NCBI GenBank assembly: GCA_966211335.1
Contig: CBIHNF010000001.1
Span: 744,001-808,000, forward strand
Direction: 5' to 3'
DNA from: JAPWJZ01 sp966211335
GTDB taxonomy: Bacteria; Pseudomonadota; Alphaproteobacteria; Micavibrionales; UBA2020
DNA: 64,000 nucleotides
The stretch's first letter is position 1, and every line of letters starts with the position of its first letter. The position numbers and the translations under genes were made by a program. This document shows positions 42,842-51,856 of the stretch, piece after piece. The notes under the pieces are model-generated. The model saw only the letters and a list, made by a program, of their open reading frames with translations. It was not told the DNA's origin and made no database searches.

Positions 42842-43014
42842 TAGCTTTTGACCTGAAGTAATACTTGTCCCTTGGGGGACAGGCAGACGCCGCCCGCGCA
42901 GGGCTCGATAAGGTCAAGGCGGGAAAGCTTCTCGAGATGCGAGCGGGAAACCGGCTCGCAGCGCTCGGGGTTCGACAAAATTTCAAGCGTGGTCAGTTCA
43001 GCTGTGCTCAACAT
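42841..43014 (-). CDS. 57-residue winged-helix-like protein after nrdA
   Basis: It reads MLSTAELTTLEILSNPERCE then PVSRSHLEKLSRLDLIEPCA and ends SPKGQVLLQVKS. The helix-helix-wing order (SRSHLEKLSRLDLIEP, CLSPKGQVLL) is that of a minimal winged helix. A CGGAGC ribosome site lies 8 bases before the ATG, 67 bases past the nrdA stop. Its stop overlaps the WYL-like gene's start, so the two are coupled. Codon use fits the genome. DNA binding is inferred from pattern only. Confidence 0.65.
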   Translation of the reverse strand: MLSTAELTTLEILSNPERCEPVSRSHLEKLSRLDLIEPCAGGVCLSPKGQVLLQVKS

Positions 43015-43081
43015 GATTTGTTGCTCCGTGACGTTTCTTTTTAACGTGAAATTATCGGCAATAGATTATTGGCAAGCCCAA

Positions 43082-44902
43082 TTACTGGCAAGCCAGGCAT
43101 TCGTCGTACTTGTTGCCCGTCTCCGATGACCGCGCGGTGGCGGAGGTCTTCGACTTGCCATCGCCACCATGCGCGTTTTCGGCGCGCTGGATGGATTTGG
43201 AGCGGCAGTAGTACAGCGACTTGACGCCGCGCTTCCAGGCCATCCAGTGAATCTGGTGCAGGTCGCGCTTGTGCACGTCTGCCGGCAGGAAGATGTTCAG
43301 CGACTGCGCCTGGCACACATAGGGCGTGCGGTCGGCGGCATGTTCGATCAGCCAGCGCTGGTCCAGCTCGAAGGCCGTCTTGAAAACGTCCTTCTCGTCG
43401 GCCGAGAGGAAGTCGAGATGCTGGACGGTGCCTTCATTGGTGATGATGGACGACCAGGTCTCTTCGTCGTTCTTGCCCTTCTGCTCCAGCAGCTGCTCGA
43501 GGTACTTGTTGCGCACGAAATGCGAACCGGAAAGGGTTTTATGTGTGTAGGCGTTGGCCGTGTTCGGCTCGATGCCCGGCGATGCGCCGCCCGTGATGAT
43601 CGAGATCGACGCCGTCGGCGCAATCGCGATCTTGTTGGAGAAGCGTTCCATGATGCCGTATTCCTTGGCATCGGGGCAGGGGCCGCGCTCGTGCGCCAGT
43701 TTAATGGAGGCCGCGTCGCAATCTTTCTTGATGTGCTTGAACATGCGCTTGTTCCAGACTTTCGCCATCACGGATTCAAGCGGGATCATTTTGGACTGCA
43801 GGAAGGAGTGGAAGCCCATGACGCCAAGGCCAATCGAGCGCTCGCGCATGGCGGCGTATTTGGCGCGCATCATGCTGTCCGGCGCACGCGTGATGAAATC
43901 GGTCAGCACGTTGTCGAGGAAGCGGGTGCAGTCTTCGATAAAGGTCGGGTGATCTTCCCATTCCTCGAAATTCTCGAGGTTGAGGGAGGAGAGGCAGCAG
44001 ACCGCGGTGCGTTCCTGGCCGTGATGGTCTTTCCCCGTCGGCAGCGTGATTTCCGAGCAGAGGTTGGACATCTTCACGTTGAGGCCCGCAAGCTTGTGAT
44101 GCTCGGGGATCGCGCGGTTGACGTGATCGGAGAAGAGCAGGTACGGCTCGCCCGTTTCGATGCGGGCGGTGAGGATGCGGATCCAGAGGGCGCGCGCATT
44201 GATGCGCTCCACAACCGAACCGTCTTTCGCCGACAGCAGTGCCCATTCTTCGTCTTTTTCGACAGCGCGCATGAACGCATCGGAAATGACAACGCCATGG
44301 TGCAGGTTGAGGGCTTTGCGGTTAGGGTCGCCGCCGGAAGGTTTGCGGAGTTCGACGAACTCTTCAATTTCCGGGTGATGGACGGGCAGGTACACAGCGG
44401 CAGAACCGCGGCGCAGCGAACCTTGGGAAATCGCGAGGGTCAGGCTGTCCTGAACGCGGATGAAGGGGATGATGCCGGAGGTCTTGCCGTTGCGGCCGAC
44501 TTTTTCGCCGATGGAGCGCAGGTTACCCCAGTAGGAGCCGATGCCGCCGCCGCGGGAGGCGAGCCAGACGTTCTCGTTCCAAAGGTCGACGATGCCGGAC
44601 AGGCTGTCATCGCATTCGTTCAGGAAGCAGGAGATGGGCAGGCCGCGGTCGGTGCCGCCGTTCGAGAGAACGGGGGTTGCGGGCATGAACCAGAGTTTCG
44701 AGATATAGTCGTACAGACGCTGCGCATGCGCAGAATCGTCGCTATAGAACATCGCCACGCGGGCGAAGAGGTCCTGGAAGGACTCGCCCGGCAGCAGATA
44801 GCGATCCAGAAGGGTGGCTTTGCCGAATTCCGTTAAATTAGCGTCCCGTGCGCGGTCAATCGTGACTTTCGCGCCCTTCGCAACCTGTGCGACATCGAAC
44901 AT
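43082..44902 (-). CDS. nrdA: Class Ia ribonucleotide reductase alpha subunit
   Basis: 606 residues from the ATG at 44902, chosen for GGGGAG 6 bases upstream; the frame is open 48 codons further with two other ATGs lacking ribosome sites. Catalytic residues are present: Cys92 (ISCFLNE), Asn280-Cys282-Glu284 (NLCSE), the partner Cys at 302/303 (VCCLSSLNLE), and the C-terminal shuttle pair Cys602/Cys605 (CLACQ). There is no N-terminal ATP-cone, so dATP overall-activity control of the classical kind should be absent. Substrate-specificity control is independent of that domain. Confidence 0.95.
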   Translation of the reverse strand: MFDVAQVAKGAKVTIDRARDANLTEFGKATLLDRYLLPGESFQDLFARVAMFYSDDSAHAQRLYDYISKLWFMPATPVLSNGGTDRGLPISCFLNECDDSLSGIVDLWNENVWLASRGGGIGSYWGNLRSIGEKVGRNGKTSGIIPFIRVQDSLTLAISQGSLRRGSAAVYLPVHHPEIEEFVELRKPSGGDPNRKALNLHHGVVISDAFMRAVEKDEEWALLSAKDGSVVERINARALWIRILTARIETGEPYLLFSDHVNRAIPEHHKLAGLNVKMSNLCSEITLPTGKDHHGQERTAVCCLSSLNLENFEEWEDHPTFIEDCTRFLDNVLTDFITRAPDSMMRAKYAAMRERSIGLGVMGFHSFLQSKMIPLESVMAKVWNKRMFKHIKKDCDAASIKLAHERGPCPDAKEYGIMERFSNKIAIAPTASISIITGGASPGIEPNTANAYTHKTLSGSHFVRNKYLEQLLEQKGKNDEETWSSIITNEGTVQHLDFLSADEKDVFKTAFELDQRWLIEHAADRTPYVCQAQSLNIFLPADVHKRDLHQIHWMAWKRGVKSLYYCRSKSIQRAENAHGGDGKSKTSATARSSETGNKYDECLACQ

Positions 44903-45036
44903 CGACTTCTCCCCGTAATACATTTTTTTGTTTTTGTTTTCCGCTTCGACTTTCCGCGCTAAGCCATTCATGTTGAATGAAAAGCACCCGCGAATGATCA
45001 GGCTAAGGCACAAGACCTTGGGGCCCGATGAAACAA

Positions 45037-45064
45037 AGCATACCACATCTTGGTGGGCTGTCTA
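45037..45064 (-). promoter_or_regulatory. nrdA promoter with palindrome in the spacer
   Basis: On the minus strand TAGACA (45059-45064), a 16-base spacer, then TATGCT (45037-45042). The spacer holds a CCAC...GTGG palindrome, a position where a repressor would block transcription; NrdR boxes in other bacteria lie at similar places, but this one matches the NrdR consensus only loosely. Confidence 0.5.
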
Positions 45065-45130
45065 TAAACGGGAGCCGACTAAATTTTCTGCAACAGTCAC
45101 TTTTTCTCTTGAAAAATAGCGAAGCCCAAT

Positions 45131-45177
45131 AAAAAACCGCGCCGCAGCATCGCAAGTTTTTTTGCGCTGCAATCGGC
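45131..45177 (-). terminator. Orphan terminator upstream of nrdA
   Basis: On the minus strand, nested arms (GGC/GCC, GCAGC/GCTGC and GCAA/TTGC) are followed by GCGG and six T's. It lies in the gene-free stretch 45065-45550 and no protein gene precedes it on that strand, so it may end a small RNA or insulate nrdA. Apart from this the stretch (about 490 bases, AT-rich) holds no feature I can support. Confidence 0.55.
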
Positions 45178-45550
45178 GGTCAGAGCTTCGCGCATTCTCC
45201 TAATAAACATATGGTAAGCGGAGGGCGCAAAATCCAGTTTCAGAGGCGTCTTGAGGTTTGATTTTAGCCTTGCCGTCTTAAAAAACCGTTAAGCGAAAAG
45301 GCCGCGCCGCGTCGGCAACCCGCGTGGGTCACAAAGTTTTATTGGCGGATAATTTTTTGGATGATTGTTATGCGTGTGGGCTTATCATACCCCATTTTGC
45401 ACTTTTTTTACGCATTTTCTGCATTTATTGCACCGCAACACGATAATGAATAACGAAGCCGCCGCTTGTGAGTCTATTCCTTGCGGAACCGGGCTTCCGA
45501 GAGACCGGCAATACGATCTCCCCGACATACATGTAAGAAAGTAACTAACA

Positions 45551-45841
45551 ATGCGACCCGATTCCGCGCGCAGCAACCGCTTTGCGCGCAGCCTGACGAT
45601 TGCCTTTTTGCTGGCCGGCCTTGGCAGTGAAGCCGTCCATACCGAAGAGGTGCATAACCCCCACGGCAACCGCCGCGAACGTATTGAAGAAATGCGCCAG
45701 CGCAGCTTTGAAGCCGCGCACAGCCGCCACGCGCAGCGCAATTTCAACGATGGCAACGGCGGGCCTGATCCGCATCCGCTGCTGTCGCAACTGCGCTATG
45801 GCCTGCGCCGCCGTGATAAGAAGGGCAGCCAGCCCGCCTGA
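45551..45841 (+). CDS. Small basic protein, possibly exported
   Basis: 96 residues. A basic start and a hydrophobic segment (SNRFARSLTIAFLLAGLGSE) may act as a signal or anchor. The rest is strongly charged with many Arg, His and Asn residues (RRERIEEMRQRSFEAAHSRH, FNDGNGGPDPHPLL). AAGAAAG precedes the ATG, and a strong terminator follows 30 bases after the stop, supporting a real single-gene transcript. No family recognised. Confidence 0.65.
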   Translation: MRPDSARSNRFARSLTIAFLLAGLGSEAVHTEEVHNPHGNRRERIEEMRQRSFEAAHSRHAQRNFNDGNGGPDPHPLLSQLRYGLRRRDKKGSQPA

Positions 45842-45870
45842 TTGCCGGGGTTTAACCCCGGTATTCTCCG

Positions 45871-45902
45871 AAAACCCGCGGGCCGTAACCCCGCGGGTTT
45901 TT
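45871..45902 (+). terminator. Rho-independent terminator
   Basis: AAACCCGCGGG (45872-45882) pairs with CCCGCGGGTTT (45890-45900), followed by further T's. It ends the small basic-protein gene. The 250 bases beyond it to 46156 hold no supported gene. Confidence 0.9.
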
Positions 45903-46156
45903 CATTTGGGTGGAAAGATTCGCCAAAACCTTGAAACGAAGTTGCGAGCGGTGAGTAATAATATTACCCGCGCAATAAAATAACCAGCCCTAAAGTTGCC
46001 GTAGGAACGAGTGACGCAGCAACTTTCCGTTTATTTTCTGAGCCTTATTGACATTGGTGCGCTGCGGCATGATGTTGTGCGCGAAATCAACGGCGACCCC
46101 GCCCAAAAGCAATCAAGCAATAACCGGGGCGCTTCTTTAAACTCAAGGTGTGCACT

Positions 46157-46369
46157 ATGCGTCATAATAACTCTGCTACGGAATGCTTCTTCACCCGCTC
46201 GCTGATGGACGTCTTCGTCGTCGCGCTCGCGGCTCCCGAAACCTTCAAAACCCCCGCTGCCCGCAAAGCCTTCCCCCGCGCGAACCCCTTCGCGATCCAG
46301 GAAGTCCGTGTCGACATCAACAAGCGCAGCAACGACGGCTGGGACAACCCGCCCATGATGTGCGCGTAA
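46157..46369 (+). CDS. 70-residue hypothetical protein
   Basis: Starts MRHNNSATECFFTRSLMDVF and ends NDGWDNPPMMCA. AAGGTG precedes the ATG at about 7 bases, and a terminator follows 45 bases after the stop. The central part is basic (AARKAFPRANPFAIQEVRV). Codon use is C-rich like other genes. No domain recognised. The case for a real gene rests on ribosome site, terminator and codon bias. Confidence 0.55.
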   Translation: MRHNNSATECFFTRSLMDVFVVALAAPETFKTPAARKAFPRANPFAIQEVRVDINKRSNDGWDNPPMMCA

Positions 46370-46414
46370 CAAGTTTCTTGAACTAAAGCCTTTTACTTGG
46401 CCTCTCCAAGCCTT

Positions 46415-46452
46415 AAACCCCTTTAGCCCTTACCGGCGAAGGGGTTTTTCTT
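46415..46452. terminator. Terminator between convergent genes
   Basis: AAACCCCTT (46415-46423) pairs with AAGGGGTTT (46439-46447), followed by T's on the plus strand. It lies between the 70-residue gene and the convergent membrane-protein gene. Confidence 0.8.
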
Positions 46453-46462
46453 TTGGCGTATA

Positions 46463-47056
46463 TCACAGGAAATCGCAGCCGCTCGAAGTGAACGTCTCAA
46501 AGCCGCTGATCTTCCAGGCGATGAGTTTCAACGACGCATCGTATTCCGCGCGTATGCGAACGCCGGGGCTTCCACCCATCGGGAAACACACCCATTTTGA
46601 CACGGAAAGCCGGTAAATCGCGATTGCGGTGTCTTTTTTCTTAAGCTCGTCTGTAATGACATCAGCTGCGTCGGTTGATGCCCCTTCGCGCAGCACAAGG
46701 ATGTCGTCGATCTGTTGCTTCGGGGTGCCTGCGGGAAACAGTTTATCAAGCACAAATTTCAATGCCGAATGGCTTTGATAATAGTCAGCCATATGAAAGG
46801 TCTCTATCGAGACAGTTTCCGGCGCCGGAACTTTCGGCGTCAGAGCAGACTTGATTGAGGTAAAGCTGAAAAACAGAACAACAGAAAGCGCGCAGGTGAG
46901 CAGGAATACATCTCTCAGGGCGCTTTTAAACGAAGGACGCTTTTTTGGTACGACAGACCTAAGCAAGACAATACCGATTGCCAGCGCCGCGCAAGGGATC
47001 GCAAAGCTCAGGAATAGAGCGAAAAAAATTGATAAAACGGCCAGAGGTTCTCCCAT
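46463..47056 (-). CDS. Two-pass membrane protein of unknown function
   Basis: 197 residues from the ATG at 47056; TTG 47110 and GTG 47065 are also in frame and no clear ribosome site decides. Two membrane helices (about 4-30 and 50-70) precede an extracytoplasmic domain of about 120 residues with FPAGTPKQQIDDILV, a pattern seen in small SmpA-like folds, and a C-terminal SGCDFL. Function unknown. Confidence 0.65.
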   Translation of the reverse strand: MGEPLAVLSIFFALFLSFAIPCAALAIGIVLLRSVVPKKRPSFKSALRDVFLLTCALSVVLFFSFTSIKSALTPKVPAPETVSIETFHMADYYQSHSALKFVLDKLFPAGTPKQQIDDILVLREGASTDAADVITDELKKKDTAIAIYRLSVSKWVCFPMGGSPGVRIRAEYDASLKLIAWKISGFETFTSSGCDFL

Positions 47057-47275
47057 AAAAAACACTGTAACGGCTCGAGACAGTTTTTGCCCGTGCAATT
47101 CCGGCGGCAAATGCGGCAGCTTTATTCATAATACAAGGTATTTTGGTGCAAGGCGTCATTTCCCATGCCCCAACGCTTGCCCATCGGTTTCACGGGCGGT
47201 AAAAGAAGGGCAACGGCGGCGGGGACAAGCCTCGACCGAATGAACTCGACCTCAGCGGAAAGATAAAAAATCGTC

Positions 47276-48694
47276 ATGGCCAAACGCAACCGCAAGACAA
47301 AAATCGTCGCCACCCTCGGCCCCGCGTCCTCGACGCCGGAGATGGTGCGCAAATTGTTTGATGCGGGCGTCGATATTTTCCGCCTCAACTTCAGCCATGG
47401 CGTGCATGAAGACCATGCGAAACGCGTCGAGATGATCCGCGCGCTTGAAAAAGACGTCGGCACACCAATTGGCATTTTCGCCGACCTGCAGGGCCCGAAA
47501 TTGCGCCTTGGCACCTTTAAAGATGGTTTCATCGACATTGAAAAGGGCATGCGCATCACGCTCGACTCAAACCCCGCGCCCGGCAACCAGCAGCGCATCT
47601 TTTTGCCGCACCCTGAAATCATGGAGGTGCTGGTCGAAGGCGCCGATATTCTGCTCGATGACGGCAAGGTGCATCTGCATGTCATTAAAAAAGGCGCCGA
47701 CTTTGTTGAAACCGAAGTCATCGCCGGCAAGCGCCTGTCTGACCGCAAGGGCGTCAACCTGCCGAACGTGCTGCTGAAAGTTTCCGTCCTCACCGAAAAA
47801 GACCGCAGAGACCTTGAGGCCGCTCTCAACATGGGCGTTGAATGGATTGCGCTGTCCTTCGTGCAGCGCCCGGATGACGTCGCCGAAGCCCGCCGCCTTA
47901 TTAATGGCCGCGCGAAAATTATCGCCAAACTCGAAAAACCCTCCGCCATCGAACACCTGGCGCAGATCGTCGATATGTCGGATGCCATCATGGTCGCGCG
48001 CGGCGACCTCGGCGTTGAAATTCCGTCGGAAAAAGTGCCGGCCGTGCAAAAGCGCATCATCCGCGCCTGCCGCCACGCGGGCAAGCCCGTGATCGTGGCA
48101 ACGCAGATGCTGGAATCCATGATCTCCTCGCCGCGCCCGACGCGGGCCGAAGCCTCCGACGTTGCGACCGCCATTTATGACGCGGCCGATGCCGTGATGC
48201 TCTCGGCCGAAACTGCCTCCGGCGAATATCCCATCGAAGCCGTCTCCATCATGGACCGCATCGCGATTGATGTGGAGAAGGATGATCTTTACCGCAAAAT
48301 CATGGACGCGGAACACCCCGACCCCGATAAAAACTCGTCCGACGCTATTACGGCGGCTGCCTCTGAAGTCGCCTCCACCATTTCGGCGGCGGCGATTGTG
48401 AACTACACGACGTCGGGCTCCACGACGCTCCGCACCGCGCGGGAGCGGCCGTCTGTGCCCATCCTCTGCCTCACGGCGCATCTGGAAGTCGCGCGGCGTC
48501 TGCAGCTGTCTTACGCCGTCCATGCCGTGCATACCGACGATATCGACAATTTTGCCGATATGGTGAAAAAGGCCGTGCGCTTTGCGCAGGAACATGGCAT
48601 CGCCGCCAGCGGCCAGCGCGTCGTCATTACCGCCGGCGTTCCCTTCGGCACGCCCGGCTCCACCAACATCCTGCGCGTGGCATGGGTTGAATAA
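47276..48694 (+). CDS. pyk: Pyruvate kinase
   Basis: 472 residues. The enzyme transfers phosphate from phosphoenolpyruvate to ADP, the last step of glycolysis. The opening RKTKIVATLGPASS, FRLNFSHG, the active-site region KIIAKLEKPSAIEHL and MVARGDLGVEIP, and ATQMLESMISSPRPTRAE are all standard. The C-terminal regulatory domain is complete, ending GSTNILRVAWVE. Length is normal. It stands alone in its orientation, with the DUF4153 gene 48 bases downstream. Confidence 0.97.
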   Translation: MAKRNRKTKIVATLGPASSTPEMVRKLFDAGVDIFRLNFSHGVHEDHAKRVEMIRALEKDVGTPIGIFADLQGPKLRLGTFKDGFIDIEKGMRITLDSNPAPGNQQRIFLPHPEIMEVLVEGADILLDDGKVHLHVIKKGADFVETEVIAGKRLSDRKGVNLPNVLLKVSVLTEKDRRDLEAALNMGVEWIALSFVQRPDDVAEARRLINGRAKIIAKLEKPSAIEHLAQIVDMSDAIMVARGDLGVEIPSEKVPAVQKRIIRACRHAGKPVIVATQMLESMISSPRPTRAEASDVATAIYDAADAVMLSAETASGEYPIEAVSIMDRIAIDVEKDDLYRKIMDAEHPDPDKNSSDAITAAASEVASTISAAAIVNYTTSGSTTLRTARERPSVPILCLTAHLEVARRLQLSYAVHAVHTDDIDNFADMVKKAVRFAQEHGIAASGQRVVITAGVPFGTPGSTNILRVAWVE

Positions 48695-48742
48695 CTTTTA
48701 ACGAAGCATTTTAAAAATCGAATTTTCATCAAGGGGCGAAAT

Positions 48743-50623
48743 ATGTCTTTTAAAACCTTTCTTCAGCGTTTTCAGGTCGAATATCTGGTCAATGTATTGA
48801 AAGCGGCCTTCAACCGCTTCCCGCTGTCGGTCAGCGTTTGTGCCTTCGGTACCGTGCTTTGCATGCTGATGACGCATGACGTGAAAATTTTCAGCGACGA
48901 CATGAATGCCCGCATCATGCTGTTTGTTTCCAACAGCGCGGTGCTGTTCACCGCGGCGAAGCTGTTTGCTGAAAGTTCCGGTTTTGATGCGGCGAAGCGT
49001 TGGAGCGTGATGGCGGTTTGCGGTGCGGTTGTTGCCGCGTTCGCCTTTATCCCCGATCATTTTTCGGCATCGCACCTGTTCTTCGGCGCGGCGCTCTCCC
49101 TCTCGATGCTTTTCGCGCCGTACATTCTGCGCAAAAGCGATGAAGACAGCGTCTGGTATTACAACTACAGCAACGGTATCTCGCTGGTTATTTCGGGCCT
49201 TTCAACACTTCTGCTGTGCATCGGCCTCTGCGCCATTGTCGGCAGCATGGATTATCTGTTCGAGCTGCATGTGCCCGGCAAGCTGTACGGCGATATCTGG
49301 ATTTTCGGCGCCGGTTTCTTCGGCCCGCTGTTGTTCCTCTCCTACCTGCCGCGCCAGTTCGATTTCGCCAAGGAAGAATGCGTCCTGCTGCCCGGCATCT
49401 ATTTCATCGCCAATTATCTCCTCGTGCCGCTTGTCCTGATCATGACCTGGGTGCTCTACGCCTATTTCGCCAAGATTGTGTACAAATGGGAACTGCCGCG
49501 CGGCAACCTTGCCTATATGGTGACGGGCTTTGGCGCGGCCGGCATCATCGCCCGCCTAGCCGTCTTCCCGATGCGCGAGAATGGCACCAAGCTGCTGCAG
49601 CAGTTCTACCGCTATTTCTATTACCTGCTGCTGATCCCCGTTGGCCTGCTCGCCTTGGGGCTTTACACGCGCCTGACACAATACGGCATGACGGAGGAAC
49701 GCTACGCCATTCTGCTGGCGCTTATCTGGCTGGCGGCGCTGTCCGTCTTTTCCTTCATCAAACCGAAGCAGGCGCATATCAAGCATGTGCCCATGCTGCT
49801 GTGTGCCCTGTTTCTGCTCGCTTCCTTCGGCCCCTGGGGCGCCGTGCCGGTCTCGACCGCCAGCCAGGTCTCCCGCCTTGAAAACTTCCTGAAAGCGGCG
49901 GAGGTGATAAAGGCCGACGGCAGCATCGCCAAAACCACCAAAGAAGTCGCCTTCAACGACCGCAAGGAAATCAGCTCGATTACCGAATACCTGATCTCCC
50001 GCGACCGCGAAGCGTCGATCGATAAATATGTCGCGCCTTTCGCCAAAGAAATCGCCCCGACCAAAGAACAGGTAAGCTACAGCGATGCCTGCAAGGAGCG
50101 CAGCTTCTTCAACTGCACCGCGCAATATGACCGCGCCGAAAAACTCGTCAATGCCTGGGGCATGAAATGGGTGACGCGCTGGGACAGCGATGAGTCGGAC
50201 GAATATTATTCCCTGACCACGACCGACAATAACTGGTACGGCGACAAGCTGATGAAGGTTGCGCCCTATGAATATATCGCACGGCTCAATCTCGGCGTTG
50301 GCGAAAACCCGTCGGCGCAGCCCTTCTCCCAGCAGGACAAGGACGGCATCAAGCTGAAGTATAAGCTGTCGCCGGATGGTAAGCTGCAGCTGCAGGAAGG
50401 GGAGGCAGGACCCCTGCTGGCCTTCGACCTCGCCCCCATTGCGAAAAAATTCTATGACGAGAAAGTCACCAGCGTTCCGGCGGATAAAGCCGCCACCATG
50501 GTGCTGACCGCAGAATCGGGCAGCTTCCGGGCACGTCTCGAGATATCGGACATCCGCGGGCGCATGAAAAACGGCGTGCTGGTATTTGAATCCGCCACCA
50601 TGACGGCCTTCATTTCGCCTTGA
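48743..50623 (+). CDS. DUF4153 membrane protein
   Basis: 626 residues with AAGGGG before the ATG. The first 370 residues carry about 10-11 membrane helices, including the conserved SVWYYNYSNGISLVISGLST and PLVLIMTWVLYAYFAKIVY stretches of DUF4153. The remaining 250 residues form an extracytoplasmic or cytoplasmic soluble domain (KLENFLKAAEV-like start, C-terminal beta strands). The family is uncharacterised. It could be cotranscribed with pyk. Confidence 0.85.
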   Translation: MSFKTFLQRFQVEYLVNVLKAAFNRFPLSVSVCAFGTVLCMLMTHDVKIFSDDMNARIMLFVSNSAVLFTAAKLFAESSGFDAAKRWSVMAVCGAVVAAFAFIPDHFSASHLFFGAALSLSMLFAPYILRKSDEDSVWYYNYSNGISLVISGLSTLLLCIGLCAIVGSMDYLFELHVPGKLYGDIWIFGAGFFGPLLFLSYLPRQFDFAKEECVLLPGIYFIANYLLVPLVLIMTWVLYAYFAKIVYKWELPRGNLAYMVTGFGAAGIIARLAVFPMRENGTKLLQQFYRYFYYLLLIPVGLLALGLYTRLTQYGMTEERYAILLALIWLAALSVFSFIKPKQAHIKHVPMLLCALFLLASFGPWGAVPVSTASQVSRLENFLKAAEVIKADGSIAKTTKEVAFNDRKEISSITEYLISRDREASIDKYVAPFAKEIAPTKEQVSYSDACKERSFFNCTAQYDRAEKLVNAWGMKWVTRWDSDESDEYYSLTTTDNNWYGDKLMKVAPYEYIARLNLGVGENPSAQPFSQQDKDGIKLKYKLSPDGKLQLQEGEAGPLLAFDLAPIAKKFYDEKVTSVPADKAATMVLTAESGSFRARLEISDIRGRMKNGVLVFESATMTAFISP

Positions 50624-50667
50624 TTTACGGGCTTTTCGGGCAATTGTACCGCAGGCGGCTTTTCTGA

Positions 50668-50696
50668 TTGACATATACTCTTAACGACTATATGTT
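50668..50696 (+). promoter_or_regulatory. Sigma-70-type promoter for the PLP/HELAH pair
   Basis: TTGACA (50668-50673), 17-base spacer, TATGTT (50691-50696), about 35 bases before the ATG at 50732. The -35 box is perfect. Confidence 0.65.
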
Positions 50697-50731
50697 ATGC
50701 TCTTATTGAGAATAACAGAAAAGAGCCCGTC

Positions 50732-51856
50732 ATGATGTTCGCCGCCCTCAAATACGCTGCACCCGCAACGCCTGCCCCCACCAACGACCAGCTAAATGCA
50801 CTGCTGGCCGCAGCGGGCGTCAGTAAAACGGTGTACAGCTACGTCATGCCGGAGACGGAAGCGGCTTTTTCCAAGCTACTCGACGAAGACAGGGCAGGGT
50901 TGCTCGACATGTACCGCGAAGCCTGGACGCAGAAACAGGACGCGATGCACGAAGAATTTTTCGCCAGCTGGAAACAGTGGAGCGCGCCCGTCGTGAAATT
51001 CGACGATGCCGATTTCCCCTTCTTCTATACGACCGGCGGCGCAAGCGAGGCCTTGCGTGAAACCATCTATGCCTACGGCCTGCGGGCAAGGGTGGAGGAC
51101 TTCACCCCCGTCATCCACGTGTTCGAGGGTGATTACGAAGGCTTCGGCGCCTATGCCGCCAGTGCCGGCATTAAAGTTATCGCGCATAACCGCCGCGACT
51201 GGCGTGCTGCGGTCCTCCGCATCGGCAAGACGGATCAGGTTTATTTGAGCCAGCCTTCCGCCATCGATGGCAACGTCTGGGCAGATTATCCGGCCTTCGT
51301 CGCGCAGCTCTACCGCCAGCAGCCGACGGCGGAGGTAATGCTTGATCTCACTTACGTCGGCTGCGTCGCGCGCAGCTTCACGGTCGATGCGCATTGTCCC
51401 AATATCCGCGCCATCTTCTTCTCGCTCAGCAAGCCGATGGGTGTTTATTACCATCGTATCGGCGGGCTGCTGTCCCGCACGGCGTATCCCGGGCTCTTCG
51501 GCAACAAATGGTTTAAAAACCTGCTGTCCCTTAAATTCGGCACGCGTCTCCTGCAGACCTACGGCGTGCATGAACTGCCGACGCGCTATGGCGCGCTGGG
51601 GCAGGGGCCTGCGATCGCCAAAGCCTCCCGCAATCTCGGCATGGCGCTTGACGCTGCCGATGTCGTCCTGCTTGCCACGGCACCTGCACCGGCGGAGCCC
51701 GACCCGCTGCACCGCTACCTGATGCGCGGCGGCAAGGGCGATGAAAAGCTACGCCTCTGCCTGACACCCCTGATCGCCACCATCATCAACCCCGATGTCG
51801 ATGGCACCGTTCGCGCAAGGGCGCATGAAGTCTTACCTCAAGGAGGCGACAGATGA
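50732..51856 (+). CDS. PLP-dependent fold-type I enzyme, unassigned
   Basis: 374 residues. Typical fold-type I landmarks are visible: FFYTTGGASEALRETI for the phosphate-binding turn, YLSQPSAIDGNVW, the ring-nitrogen Asp and Tyr in VMLDLTYVG, and the Schiff-base Lys in FFSLSKPMGVYYHRIGG. The spacing matches small aminotransferases or decarboxylases of the aspartate-aminotransferase superfamily, but substrate cannot be told. The N-terminus (about 1-75) is helical and unlike known members. It is coupled to the next gene by a four-base overlap and has its own promoter. Confidence 0.8.
   Translation: MMFAALKYAAPATPAPTNDQLNALLAAAGVSKTVYSYVMPETEAAFSKLLDEDRAGLLDMYREAWTQKQDAMHEEFFASWKQWSAPVVKFDDADFPFFYTTGGASEALRETIYAYGLRARVEDFTPVIHVFEGDYEGFGAYAASAGIKVIAHNRRDWRAAVLRIGKTDQVYLSQPSAIDGNVWADYPAFVAQLYRQQPTAEVMLDLTYVGCVARSFTVDAHCPNIRAIFFSLSKPMGVYYHRIGGLLSRTAYPGLFGNKWFKNLLSLKFGTRLLQTYGVHELPTRYGALGQGPAIAKASRNLGMALDAADVVLLATAPAPAEPDPLHRYLMRGGKGDEKLRLCLTPLIATIINPDVDGTVRARAHEVLPQGGDR

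Noticed and set aside
45097..45195. 32-codon minus-strand ORF with an AGGAGA ribosome site upstream of nrdA
   Set aside because: A terminator-like hairpin with T6 lies inside it and the likely nrdA promoter is downstream of it, so it would not be transcribed whole. Kept only as part of a finding.
46048..46076. Perfect TTGACA box as a promoter for the 70-residue gene
   Set aside because: The hexamer 17 bases on (GATGTT) matches only half of the -10 consensus.
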